Positions 44,210 to 52,800 are shown, numbered from the stretch's first letter. The stretch is DNA of 64,000 nt from Candidatus Methylophosphatis roskildensis (GCA_016708905.1 JADJEV010000003.1:62001-126000); one strand, 5' to 3'. Notes: generated by a model not told the origin, from the letters alone. Translations and numbers: made by a program.

Positions 44210-44377
44210 CTGCCTGGTATCTCCCGGGAGCTGATTGCTGTTGCCGGCGCAAACCGGCCATCGATCAGCCGCCAATTTGACTGTAGACCGAATGCTGCGA
44301 TAGCACGAAGTAAATTGCCCATTTGTAGCCCGGCTAATGCTATATCCAGTCACTACAATTGTGCGAAAAAGCATGAA

Positions 44378-44827
44378 ATGGCTCGATATCGAGGAATCGA
44401 AACCTTCGCCTCGGTGGCGACCCGGGGCAGCCTTTCTGCTGCGGCGCGGGAGGAGGGCGTGCAGCCTGCGGTGATCGGCCGCCGGATCGACTCGCTGGAA
44501 GCTCGATTCGGCGTCATGCTGATGGTCCGCACCGCACGGCGCCTGACCCTGAGCTTCGAGGGCGCGGCGTTTCTCGAACACTGCCAACGCGTGCTGGGCG
44601 ATCTCAACGACGCTGAAAGCTCGGTATCGGAGGGTGGCGTAAGGGCGGCGGGTCTGCTGCAGGCAACGGCGCCCGCCGGCTTCGGGCGGCGCGACGTGGC
44701 GCCGCTGGTGGAAACGTATGTTGCGGAGATTCCGGACGTTTCGGTTTCGCTCGAATTGTCGGACCATGGTGGATTCGGAAAGTCAGCCGGCCTGCCACGT
44801 AAGCTTTGCGGCAGGCGCGCGGTCTAA
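44378..44827 (+). pseudogene. Truncated LysR-family regulator
   Basis: The 149-residue product starts MARYRGIETFASVATRGSLS and has a complete LysR winged helix plus the beginning of the effector domain (LLQATAPAGFGRRDVAPLVE, DVSVSLELSDH). After about residue 130 the family pattern is lost (GGFGKSAGLPRKLCGRRAV) and it stops, so about half of a normal 300-residue LysR protein is missing. A deletion or frameshift is likely. A shortened but functional DNA-binding protein cannot be excluded. Confidence 0.75.
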
Positions 44828-44870
44828 TGCATTGCCGAGTCGCTGTTGCGGCGGCTCGCCGGCCGGACCC

Positions 44871-44885
44871 GGTGCATCATGCACC
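44871..44885. promoter_or_regulatory. Palindrome upstream of the bufferin operon
   Basis: GGTGCAT-C-ATGCACC is a perfect 15-base palindrome, 27 bases before the bufA start. It may be an operator; no regulator can be assigned from the sequence. Confidence 0.35.
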
Positions 44886-44912
44886 TACACTTATCCACTC
44901 AGGAGATGAAAC

Positions 44913-45185
44913 ATGTCGAACAAACTTACTGGCGTCGCGCTCGCCACGACCGCCGCCGCGCTGTTTGCAACCGGTGCCTTGATGGCGCCGCTGGCCCACG
45001 CTGCCGAAGAAGGGAAAGTCAAGTGCGAAGGCGTCAATTCGTGCAAGGGCACGTCCGAGTGCGCCACCGCGAAGAGCTCCTGCAAGGGGACGAATTCCTG
45101 CAAGGGCCAGGGCTGGGTGAACAAGGCCAGTAAGGAAGAGTGCGACAAGGCTGGCGGCAAGGTCGCGATGGACAAGAAGATGTAA
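44913..45185 (+). CDS. BufA2-type bufferin precursor (Cys-rich, exported)
   Basis: The 90-residue protein has a signal peptide (hydrophobic about 7-30, LAHAAEE cut region) and a short mature part with six cysteines in the order KCEGVNSCKG, SECATAKSSCKG, TNSCKGQGW and KEECDKAGG. This is the pattern of the BufA2 family of bufferin-type metallophores, ribosomally made peptides whose cysteines are modified by the adjacent MNIO enzyme and which bind copper in the periplasm. It starts at ATG 44913 after AGGAGATGAAAC. It is followed by bufB and bufC. Confidence 0.85.
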   Translation: MSNKLTGVALATTAAALFATGALMAPLAHAAEEGKVKCEGVNSCKGTSECATAKSSCKGTNSCKGQGWVNKASKEECDKAGGKVAMDKKM

Positions 45186-45267
45186 GCAGCCTCGAAGCGC
45201 AAGCTAGCCATACACGCGGCGCCCTGCGCCGCGTGCCGTTTCCGTGAGGTGTCGGTTGGCCGAGCGT

Positions 45268-46116
45268 ATGAACGAAACATCCAGTTGCACGACAAAAATC
45301 TCCGGCTTCGGTCTCGGCCTGCGGACCGATCATTACCACGACTTTGTCGACCGCAAGCCCGTGGTGGATTGGCTGGAAGTCATTTCCGAGAACTACATGG
45401 TGCCCGGCGGCAAGCCCTTGCACTATCTCGATTCGATCCGCCGCGATTACCCGATAGTCATGCATGGCGTATCGCTGTCGATCGGTGGCAGCGACCCGCT
45501 CGACCGCGGCTACCTGCGGGAACTCAAGCAACTGATCGACCGCGTGCAACCCGGCTGGGTTTCGGATCACTTGTGCTGGACGGGCGTCGATCATCACAAT
45601 CTGCACGATCTGCTGCCGATGCCTTACACCGAAGCGTCTCTGCGGCATCTGACGGATCGCGTGCAGCAGGTGCAGGATTTTCTCGGCCGCCGGATTCTGC
45701 TCGAAAACGTATCGAGCTATGTGGCTTACGCGGCGGACGAAATGAGCGAATGGGAATTCGTTTCCGAGCTGTTGAGCCGCGCCGATTGCCATCTGTTGTT
45801 CGATGTGAACAACGTCTATGTCAGCAGCCGCAATCATGGATTCGATCCGTGGGTCTATGTCGACGCCATGCCGGCGCGGCGGGTGAAACAGATTCATCTG
45901 GCCGGGCACGAGGACCACGGCGATTTCGTCGTCGACACGCACGATCATCCGGTCCGCGACGAAGTGTGGGCGCTTTATCGCTACACGATCGCGCGCATCG
46001 GCGAAGTGCCGACAATGATCGAGCGCGATGACGACATTCCGCCGCTCGATATTCTGCTGGCAGAACTCGCGCAGGCGCGCGAGGCGGCCGCCTCAGCCGT
46101 GGCGCTCGCGGCATGA
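45268..46116 (+). CDS. BufB, multinuclear non-heme iron oxidase (MNIO, DUF692)
   Basis: The 282-residue protein is a TIM-barrel DUF692 enzyme. Metal-site segments are GLGLRTDHYHDF, WLEVISENYM, IVMHGVSLSIGG, VSDHLCWTG, LLENVSSYV, LFDVNNVYVS, QIHLAGHED and MIERDDDIP. MNIOs use two or three irons to convert cysteines of bufferin precursors to heterocycles such as thiooxazoles. The start ATG at 45268 is uncertain: GTG 45244 and TTG 45256 are also in frame. It overlaps bufC by four bases. Confidence 0.88.
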   Translation: MNETSSCTTKISGFGLGLRTDHYHDFVDRKPVVDWLEVISENYMVPGGKPLHYLDSIRRDYPIVMHGVSLSIGGSDPLDRGYLRELKQLIDRVQPGWVSDHLCWTGVDHHNLHDLLPMPYTEASLRHLTDRVQQVQDFLGRRILLENVSSYVAYAADEMSEWEFVSELLSRADCHLLFDVNNVYVSSRNHGFDPWVYVDAMPARRVKQIHLAGHEDHGDFVVDTHDHPVRDEVWALYRYTIARIGEVPTMIERDDDIPPLDILLAELAQAREAAASAVALAA

Positions 46117-46928
46117 TGAGTGTTGCGACCGCATCGGCGCTGGCGGCGGGCATGACTGAACTGCAGGAGCAGCAGCGCGCGTTCCGGCTGGCGGTCGTCG
46201 CCGACGGCGCAGCGGCCGGTCTTCTCGCGGCAGGCAGCAGCGATCCGCTGCGACGGCTGCAGATCTATCGTCATGCCTACCGCAGCCGTCTCACCGACGC
46301 GCTGGCCGCCAACTATCCGGCCCTCGCGCGTGCGCTGGGCGACGAGGCGTTCGCCGCGCTTGCCGCGCAGTACATCGACGCCCGGCCATCGCGCAAACCT
46401 TCGATTCGCTGGTTCGGCGATGGGCTGGACGACTACGTCGGGCAGCACGACGTGCTTTCCCACCCGGCACTGCGCGACCTGCTGCGTCTTGAATGGGCGA
46501 TCTGCTGCGCCTTCGATGCGGCCGATGCGCCAGTCGCGACCCGCGATGAGCTGGCGCGACTCGCGCCCGAGGCTTGGCCGACGCTGCGACTCGAGCTTCA
46601 CCCGTCCGTCTGCCTGCTGGATCTCGATTGGAATGTCGAACCGATATGGCAGGCGCTGACACGCGATGCCGAGACCGGTATCGAGCAGGCATTGCCGGAA
46701 CCGGTCGAACATCGACACAGCCTGGTGGTCTGGCGCGAGGGCCTGACGCCGAAATGGCGTTCCCTGGAGGCGGCGGAAGCAGAGTGCCTGCGCGCATTGC
46801 AGCGCGGCGAGACATTCGAGGAACTGTGCAGGAGCGCTGCGCGGCGAATCAACGCGGAACGCGCACCTGCCTTCGTGGTCGGCTGGCTGCAGCGCTGGCT
46901 GGCCGACGGACTCATTGCGCGTGTGTGA
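46113..46928 (+). CDS. BufC, DUF2063 partner protein of the bufferin enzyme
   Basis: The 271-residue protein has the N-terminal DUF2063 (putative DNA-binding-like) domain: DPLRRLQIYRHAYRSRLTDA, NYPALARALGDEAFAALAAQ, HPALRDLLRLEWAICCAFDA. In bufferin clusters this protein probably presents the precursor to BufB. The ATG overlaps the bufB stop, showing translational coupling. No DoxX-family gene (another frequent member) follows. Confidence 0.85.
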   Translation: MMSVATASALAAGMTELQEQQRAFRLAVVADGAAAGLLAAGSSDPLRRLQIYRHAYRSRLTDALAANYPALARALGDEAFAALAAQYIDARPSRKPSIRWFGDGLDDYVGQHDVLSHPALRDLLRLEWAICCAFDAADAPVATRDELARLAPEAWPTLRLELHPSVCLLDLDWNVEPIWQALTRDAETGIEQALPEPVEHRHSLVVWREGLTPKWRSLEAAEAECLRALQRGETFEELCRSAARRINAERAPAFVVGWLQRWLADGLIARV

Positions 46929-46963
46929 AGTGCCAGGCCAGGCGGGTGTGCAGTGCGGAACAA

Positions 46964-47506
46964 CTAACCAGGGCGTGGACCGGTGAGATCCCGGGTGTGA
47001 AAGCCGTAGCTACCGCGCTGGCGGTCGGCGAAGAAGCGTTCGAGCGTGAAGCGGATCGAGCGGAATGCGATCTGCTCCCAGGGAATCTGTCCTTCCTCGA
47101 ACAGCGCGACCTCGAGCGATTCCTCCCCCGCTGAGAAGTCCAGATCCAGTAGCCGCGCCAGGTACACGATATGCACCTGGTCGACGTGCGGAACATCGCA
47201 CAGCGTGTACATCGAGCCGATTTCGATCCGCGCATTGGCTTCCTCCAGGGTTTCCCGGATCGCCGCCTCGGCAGTGGTTTCTCCGTTCTCCATGAAGCCG
47301 GACGGCAGCGTCCAGTAGCCGAGCCGGGGTTCTATCGCCCGCCGGCACAGCAGAATGCTGGTCTCCCAGACCGGCAGCGCGCCGACGACCATGCGTGGGT
47401 TCTGGTAATGAATGGCGCCGCAGGCCTCGCAAACATGTCGCGGCAAACGGTCGCCCGGCGGCACCTTGAGGCTGACCGGTGCGCCACAGGCACTGCAGTA
47501 TTTCAT
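46964..47506 (-). CDS. NUDIX hydrolase with zinc ribbon (NudC-like)
   Basis: The 180-residue protein starts MKYCSACGAPVSLKVPPGD. A four-cysteine zinc ribbon (YCSACG...HVCEACG) precedes a NUDIX domain with the box GFMENGETTAEAAIRETLEE (Gx5Ex7RExxEE). The final glycine of the consensus box is replaced by Asn (EEANA). It probably hydrolyses a nucleotide diphosphate derivative; the zinc-ribbon plus NUDIX layout recalls the NAD pyrophosphatase group but the protein is shorter. Converges with bufC, 35 bases between stops. Confidence 0.87.
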   Translation of the reverse strand: MKYCSACGAPVSLKVPPGDRLPRHVCEACGAIHYQNPRMVVGALPVWETSILLCRRAIEPRLGYWTLPSGFMENGETTAEAAIRETLEEANARIEIGSMYTLCDVPHVDQVHIVYLARLLDLDFSAGEESLEVALFEEGQIPWEQIAFRSIRFTLERFFADRQRGSYGFHTRDLTGPRPG

Positions 47507-47600
47507 TGTTCGGCACGATTCGGAAAACCGCATTGTAGTCAAGGCCAAAGTGCGGCGGGCAGATTCTGCGCTCTCTCCGGTTGGCGGTGTTTCCCGGCCT

Positions 47601-47776
47601 GCAGTACTAGTACTGCGCTCCGGGGGTATCGAAACATGAAAGCGCGTCTTCGACCCGATGGCGTCGTTGCAAATCCTCGCGATACCACTTGGTATCGCTG
47701 CGGTTTGCGCCTAGCCATCGGGCCGAATCCATCGCTTTCATTTTGTTCCGATACCCCCGGGTCGCAGTACTAGTGC
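47601..47776. repeat. Long nested imperfect palindrome
   Basis: Outer arms: ACTAGTACTGC (47606-47616) pairs with GCAGTACTAGT (47764-47774), and the CCGGGGGTATCG arm pairs with CGATACCCCCGGG. Middle arms: CCCGATGGC pairs with GCCATCGGG. Centre: the perfect hairpin GCGATACCA-CT-TGGTATCGC (near 47679-47698). The left tip alone, GCAGTACTAGTACTGC (47601-47616), is a perfect 16-base palindrome. If transcribed, the roughly 170 nt would fold into one long rod. Its nature is unknown. Confidence 0.85.
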
Positions 47777-47777
47777 C

Positions 47778-47805
47778 TCAAGTACGAGGGGAAGGCTGCC
47801 GTTAC
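47778..47805 (+). promoter_or_regulatory. Sigma-28 (FliA)-like promoter of the c-di-GMP genes
   Basis: TCAAGTAC and GCCGTTAC are separated by 12 bases (11 is the usual spacing), about 105 bases before the start at 47910. The match to other sites in this window (59017-59043) supports it, but the spacing is off by one. Confidence 0.5.
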
Positions 47806-47909
47806 CCGCACGGAAGCGACCGAAGCTGCCGCCTCCCGCATGAGCCGAAACCAAGGCCGATGTCCGCCCTTCGGAAGTGGGCAAGCGAACACACGGAGAA
47901 GCACCGCGC

Positions 47910-49883
47910 ATGACCAGTCTCGACAAATCCAGGTTCGAACACCTCAAAGCCTCGGGCGATCTGCCATCTCCCAAGGGCGTCGCGCTGGCCATCATTCGCA
48001 TGACTCGGCGCAGCGATGTGTCGATGGCCGAGCTGTCACGCATCATCAAGACCGATCCGGCCTTTGTCGGGCGCTTGATCAAGGCGACCAACACCGGCAA
48101 TTACGCTGGTCGCCGTCCGGTTGCTTCGGTGCAGGACGCGCTGACCGTGCTCGGGCTGCCTGCCGTGCGCACGCTTGCGCTGGGCTTTTCACTGATCTCG
48201 ACGTATCGCAATGGCGCCTGCCGCAACTTCGACTACCAGGGCTTCTGGTCCGCATCGTTGGTCGCGGCGATCGCCATGCAGGCCCTGGCGCGGCAAACAC
48301 GGTGCGCTCAACCCGAGGAAGCGTTCTGTCTCGGACTGCTGGCGCGCATCGGCGAACTCGCACTGGCTACCCTGCATCCGGACGAATACTCGCTGGTTCT
48401 CGGGCAGATCATGGTCGAGCGCGGCCAGACGCTGGCGGGCCTGGAACGTAGCGCCTTCGCGATGGATCACAACGAGTTGACCGCGGCCATGCTCGCCGAC
48501 TGGGGCTTGCCAAAGATCTTTTCCGACGTCGCCTATCACTGCGAGGAGCGTGGCGACAGCGCGTTTCCGGAAGGTACGCGCCCCTGGCTGCTGGTGCAGG
48601 CTCTGGCCATCTCGCAATACGTGTCGACCATCTGCATGGCTGCCGACCACCTGCGCAGTACCTTGATGCCGAGGCTGTTTCTTCTCGGTTCGCGGCTCGA
48701 AACCGACGCCGAGACGCTCTCGGCAACTTGCGATCAGATTACGCAGTCGTGGCGCGAATGGGGCGGGCTGCTCGACCTCGCAACCCGCGATGTTCCATCG
48801 TTCGAGGAACTGGCCAAGGCGCCGAGTGCGCCCCGAATCCTGCCCGCGCCCGAGGTCGAGACCACGCTTCATGCCGAGATTCCACCAAACCGGTTGCGCG
48901 TATTGGTTGTGGACGACGATGCGTCGATGCGCTCGGTGCTGCGCGCGATGCTTGCCCACGAAGGGCACGAGGTGTTCGTGGCGACCAACGGTCGCGAAGC
49001 GCTCGAACTCTCGCTCGAATGCCAGCCGCACATGATGATCACCGACTGGATGATGCCGGAAATGGACGGGATCGAACTGATACGCACACTGCGCCAGGCA
49101 CGCGTCGGTCGGGGAATGTACGTGTTGCTGGTGACCAGCATGGGAGATGAAGACAGGCTCATCGAAGCGTTCGAGAATGGTGTCGACGATTTCATGAGCA
49201 AGCCGCTCAATCAGCGCGTGCTGAGCGCTCGGCTGCGTGCCGGACAACGGGTGATTCGTCTGCAGCAGGAGGTCGAGCGTGATCGCGAGGAGATGCGCCG
49301 CTTCGCCGCCGAACTCGCGGTGACGAACCGCCGACTCAACGACGTCGCCCTGACCGATTCGCTGACCGGTTTTGCCAACCGGCGCTGTGCGATGGACAGG
49401 ATGACGGAAGAATGGTCATCGGCGAAGCGCCACGAGCGCCCGCTATCGTGCATGGTGATAGACGTCGACGAGTTCAAGCAGGTCAACGACACCTACGGCC
49501 ATGACGTCGGCGACCTGGTGCTGCGACAGGTATCCGCGTCGATCAAGGATGCGCTGCGCGGCCAGGACGTGATTGCAAGGATGGGCGGAGACGAGTTCAT
49601 CGCGATCTGCCCTGATACCGGTTTGACCCAGGCGATGGTCTGCGCTGAGCGTGCGCGCCACGTCGTGGAGGCCGTGACGATACGCACCGGTATGCTCCAG
49701 CTGCGCGTCAGCGTGAGTATCGGCGTGGCCGAATTGGCGAGCGAGATGGTCGGTTCCGACGCCCTGGTCAAGGCGGCCGACCAGGGGCTCTATCTGGCCA
49801 AGCAGCGCGGCCGCAATCGCGTTGCGGCGGTGCAGGCAGGCCCGCACGGCGTAGTGCGCAACGGCTCGACAGGTCAGGGGTAG
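47910..49883 (+). CDS. HDOD-REC-GGDEF diguanylate cyclase
   Basis: The 657-residue protein starts at ATG 47910 after GGAGAAGCACCGCGC (a GTG 11 codons upstream is possible). Residues about 10-210 are an HDOD domain (GVALAIIRMTRRSDVSMAEL, GLLARIGELALATLHPDEY), about 330-450 a receiver with the phosphoacceptor Asp in MITDWMMPEMDG, and about 490-645 a GGDEF domain with an intact active site (RMGGDEFIAI) and an inhibitory RxxD five residues before it (RGQD). It should make c-di-GMP under phosphorylation control. The next gene, seven bases downstream, carries an EAL domain. Confidence 0.92.
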   Translation: MTSLDKSRFEHLKASGDLPSPKGVALAIIRMTRRSDVSMAELSRIIKTDPAFVGRLIKATNTGNYAGRRPVASVQDALTVLGLPAVRTLALGFSLISTYRNGACRNFDYQGFWSASLVAAIAMQALARQTRCAQPEEAFCLGLLARIGELALATLHPDEYSLVLGQIMVERGQTLAGLERSAFAMDHNELTAAMLADWGLPKIFSDVAYHCEERGDSAFPEGTRPWLLVQALAISQYVSTICMAADHLRSTLMPRLFLLGSRLETDAETLSATCDQITQSWREWGGLLDLATRDVPSFEELAKAPSAPRILPAPEVETTLHAEIPPNRLRVLVVDDDASMRSVLRAMLAHEGHEVFVATNGREALELSLECQPHMMITDWMMPEMDGIELIRTLRQARVGRGMYVLLVTSMGDEDRLIEAFENGVDDFMSKPLNQRVLSARLRAGQRVIRLQQEVERDREEMRRFAAELAVTNRRLNDVALTDSLTGFANRRCAMDRMTEEWSSAKRHERPLSCMVIDVDEFKQVNDTYGHDVGDLVLRQVSASIKDALRGQDVIARMGGDEFIAICPDTGLTQAMVCAERARHVVEAVTIRTGMLQLRVSVSIGVAELASEMVGSDALVKAADQGLYLAKQRGRNRVAAVQAGPHGVVRNGSTGQG

Positions 49884-49889
49884 CCGCGC

Positions 49890-51707
49890 ATGAAACCAGA
49901 CAACAACCTACCGTTCGGCCGGCTCATCCCCGGCAGCGGCGCCGACGGAGCGGCAACGCGGAAATCGCTGATGGGCGAGCGGGCACTGCGCATGCTGATG
50001 GTCGATGACAGCGAGGACGACACTACGCTGCTGCGCCACGAGCTTCTCGGCCACGGCATCGACGTCGCGTATGTCAGGGTCGATACCGAGGAGGACATGG
50101 CAGACGCGCTAAGCGAGGCGGACTGGGACATCGTGATCTGCGACCACAACATGCCCGGATTCGACTCGCTCGGCGCCCTCGGGATCCTGAAGCACAGCGG
50201 CAAGGACATCCCGTTCATCCTGTATTCGGGGCATATCTGCGACGAGCAAGCCTTCATGGCGATGAACCAGGGCGTTGCCGACTATGTGCCCAAGGGCAAT
50301 ATCGCGCGCCTGGTGCCGGTGATCGAGCGCGAGCTGCGTGGTGCGGCAGTGCGGGAGGCGGTACGCCAGGCCGACGACCGGATCAAGGAACTCGCCTTCT
50401 ACGATAACCTTTGCGCGCTGCCCAACCACAATCTGTTCTGTGCGCGGGTCAGCGAATGGCTGCTGGAGACAGAGCGGCGGGGGCGCATTGCCCGAGGTGC
50501 CTTGTTCTATGTCGATGTCGATCGCTTTCTGCGAATCAACTCCAGCTTTGGCTACGAGACCGGCAACGAGTTGCTGCGTCAGGTGGCGAGCCGCCTCAAT
50601 GAATCGGTCGAGTCGAGGGTCGTGCTCGCGCGGCTCGGCGCTGACGATTTCGGCATCTTCTTCGAGGGAGTCGATGACGAGGCAAAAGCCGCGGCCATCG
50701 GCGACTGGGTGCTCAAGGCCTTTGACGCGCCGTTCCACAAGGACCGGCTCGAGTTGTATCTGACACCGTCGATCGGCGTGTCGCTGCTGCCGAAGCACGG
50801 TCACGAAGTGTATGAACTGCTGATGAATGCAGAGACCGCGATGGCAGTTGCCAAACGCCACGGCGGCAACGGCGTGCGCATCTACTCGCGCGAGATGAAT
50901 GCCAGCTCGGCCGAGCGCGTCGCGCTGGAGAGTGCGTTGCGCCACGCCGTTACCCGCGACGAGCTGTTCCTCCAGTATCAGCCGGTCGTCGACAGCGGAT
51001 CGGGGCGCATCGTCGGGCTCGAGGCATTGGTGCGCTGGCAACATCCGGAGCGCGGACTGATACCGCCGGATCGCTTCATCCCGATTGCCGACGAATCGGG
51101 ACTGATCGTCGAAATTGGCGGGTGGGTTCTGGCGAAGGCCTGCGCCCAGATGCGTGCCTGGCACGAGCAGGGGTTCGCGGATCTGTCCATCGCAGTGAAC
51201 GTATCTGCGGTCCAGTTTGGCCAGCCGCGCCTGCTCGAGGTCGTGAGCCGAACTCTGGAGGAATCGCGTCTCGATCCGCATTACCTGACGCTGGAGATCA
51301 CCGAGGGCGTGCTGATGCAGGATGCTGAGACTGCAGTGGGCATGCTGCGGGCGCTGAAGAACATGGGGGTCAAGATTGCGGTCGACGATTTCGGCACCGG
51401 CTACTCGTCGCTGACCTACCTGAAGCGCTTTCCGATCGACGTGCTGAAGATCGACCGATCGTTCGTCCGCGATCTCGTCGACGATGAGGACGACGCGGCG
51501 ATAGTCCGGGCAATCATCGCGCTGGCCAAGAGTCTCCACCTGACGACGGTGGCCGAGGGTGTCGAGACGGCCGAGCAGGCCAAGCTGCTGAGTGCCCAGG
51601 AGGTCGAGCGATTCCAGGGCTACTATTTCAGCCGTCCGCTGACCGGCGAAAAGATTTCCGAGAAACTGGCTAAAGATCGCTTTCAGCCTGCCGTAACCGG
51701 GTTGTGA
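49890..51707 (+). CDS. REC-GGDEF(degenerate)-EAL protein, likely c-di-GMP phosphodiesterase
   Basis: The 605-residue protein has an N-terminal receiver (LMVDDSEDDTTLLRHELLG, Asp in IVICDHNMPGFD), a GGDEF domain with a degraded signature (RLGADDFGIFF), and a full EAL domain with LEALVRWQHPERG, VNVSAVQF, ITEGVLMQD, VDDFGTGYSSLTYL and FQGYYFSRPL. The EAL catalytic residues are present, so it probably hydrolyses c-di-GMP. It forms an operon with the HDOD-REC-GGDEF gene and lies directly upstream of flhDC. Confidence 0.92.
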   Translation: MKPDNNLPFGRLIPGSGADGAATRKSLMGERALRMLMVDDSEDDTTLLRHELLGHGIDVAYVRVDTEEDMADALSEADWDIVICDHNMPGFDSLGALGILKHSGKDIPFILYSGHICDEQAFMAMNQGVADYVPKGNIARLVPVIERELRGAAVREAVRQADDRIKELAFYDNLCALPNHNLFCARVSEWLLETERRGRIARGALFYVDVDRFLRINSSFGYETGNELLRQVASRLNESVESRVVLARLGADDFGIFFEGVDDEAKAAAIGDWVLKAFDAPFHKDRLELYLTPSIGVSLLPKHGHEVYELLMNAETAMAVAKRHGGNGVRIYSREMNASSAERVALESALRHAVTRDELFLQYQPVVDSGSGRIVGLEALVRWQHPERGLIPPDRFIPIADESGLIVEIGGWVLAKACAQMRAWHEQGFADLSIAVNVSAVQFGQPRLLEVVSRTLEESRLDPHYLTLEITEGVLMQDAETAVGMLRALKNMGVKIAVDDFGTGYSSLTYLKRFPIDVLKIDRSFVRDLVDDEDDAAIVRAIIALAKSLHLTTVAEGVETAEQAKLLSAQEVERFQGYYFSRPLTGEKISEKLAKDRFQPAVTGL

Positions 51708-51737
51708 GTTCGCCAGGCCGCGAGGCCGACCCGTTCC

Positions 51738-51756
51738 TGTAGGACATCTTCCTACA
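51738..51756. promoter_or_regulatory. Inverted repeat in the flhDC upstream region
   Basis: TGTAGGA-N5-TCCTACA is a perfect 7-bp inverted repeat, 31 bases after the EAL gene stop and about 120 bases before flhD. There is no T-run, so a protein operator is more likely than a terminator. Confidence 0.45.
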
Positions 51757-51878
51757 CGCTTCTGCGCGTTCGTTCCGACCCCATATTTCGAATCTGCCCG
51801 ATACCGGGCCTGTCCTCGCATCCGGACAATGCGAAGCGTGCGGCGAGGGGATCGCCGGAAATCGAAAGGGTCAACAAC

Positions 51879-52196
51879 ATGAACAACGCAGAGCAGTACA
51901 GCGAGATCAAGGAACTCAATCTTTCCTACCTGATGCTTGCGCAGCAGATGCTTCGCGGCGATCGGGAGAGCGCCATGTTTCGCCTCGGCATCAACGCCGA
52001 CGTGGCCGATGTGGTCACAGGATTGACGCCTGGGCAGATGCTCAAGATGGCAGGCTCCAACATGCTGCTGTGCCGCTTCCGCTTCGACGACAATCTGTTG
52101 CTCGGTCTGCTCTCCGGACATGGCCGCGAGACTGCGACGTCGCATCTGCACGCGGCGATTCTCGCCGCCGGAAAACCCGCGGAAGCCTTGGCCTGA
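51879..52196 (+). CDS. flhD: Flagellar master regulator subunit FlhD
   Basis: The 105-residue protein begins with EIKELNLSYLMLAQQMLRGD and contains RLGINADVADVVTGLTPGQM and LCRFRFDDNLLLGLL, the conserved FlhD core. With FlhC it forms the FlhD4C2 activator of class II flagellar operons. A betaproteobacterial or enterobacterial type flagellar cascade is therefore expected. flhC follows after 18 bases. Confidence 0.96.
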   Translation: MNNAEQYSEIKELNLSYLMLAQQMLRGDRESAMFRLGINADVADVVTGLTPGQMLKMAGSNMLLCRFRFDDNLLLGLLSGHGRETATSHLHAAILAAGKPAEALA

Positions 52197-52214
52197 TCCA
52201 CCGGGAGCGATCAG

Positions 52215-52772
52215 ATGACCATCAAGAGCGTAGTTTCGGAAGCCCGCGAAATCGGCCTGGCGATCGAGATGATCGAACTCGGGGCGAGAATGCAGATGCT
52301 TGAATCGGAGGTGAAGCTTTCGCGCGAAAGGCTGCTGCGGCTGTACAAGGAGGTGAAGAAGGAATCGCCACCCAAGGGCATGCTGCCGTTCTCGGCGGAC
52401 TGGTTCACGACCTGGCAGCCGAACATCCACTCGAGTCTTTTCATGGCGTTCTATCGTTATTTGAGGGAGAATGCGGAGGTCGACAAGCTGCAAGGCATCC
52501 TCAAGGCTTACCGGATGTATCTCGATCATGTCCGGTTGCACGGAATGGACTGTGTGCTGAGCCTGACGCGCGCCTGGACGCTGGTCCGCTTCTTCGACGC
52601 GAAGATGCTCAAGTACGCGACATGCGGTGAATGCGGTGGTCATTTCGTGGCGCATGGCTACGACCTGACGAACAGTTTTGTATGCGGGCTGTGCAACGTC
52701 CCGGCCCGGGCCGGCAAGACCAGCAAGAAGAAAGACCAGCCGGCTGCCGAAGAGAATCTCCTTAGCGTCTGA
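52215..52772 (+). CDS. flhC: Flagellar master regulator subunit FlhC
   Basis: The 185-residue protein has the FlhC N-terminus (REIGLAIEMIELGARMQMLE), SYQRLYR-like RLLRLYKEVKKESPPKGMLP, and the zinc site with four cysteines in CGECGGHF and FVCGLCNVP. FlhD4C2 activates flagellar gene promoters. The gene is followed by an intrinsic terminator. Confidence 0.96.
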   Translation: MTIKSVVSEAREIGLAIEMIELGARMQMLESEVKLSRERLLRLYKEVKKESPPKGMLPFSADWFTTWQPNIHSSLFMAFYRYLRENAEVDKLQGILKAYRMYLDHVRLHGMDCVLSLTRAWTLVRFFDAKMLKYATCGECGGHFVAHGYDLTNSFVCGLCNVPARAGKTSKKKDQPAAEENLLSV

Positions 52773-52800
52773 CCTCCTCCTTGCTCCGCAAGGGGTTCGC

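Larger units (their letters stand above)
47507..47909. other. 403-base gap with a long palindrome and a flagellar-type promoter
   Basis: This gap between two divergent starts contains no convincing reading frame. It holds the large imperfect palindrome at 47601-47776 and, 3' of it, a sigma-28-like promoter (47778-47805) for the HDOD-REC-GGDEF gene. Confidence 0.7.
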
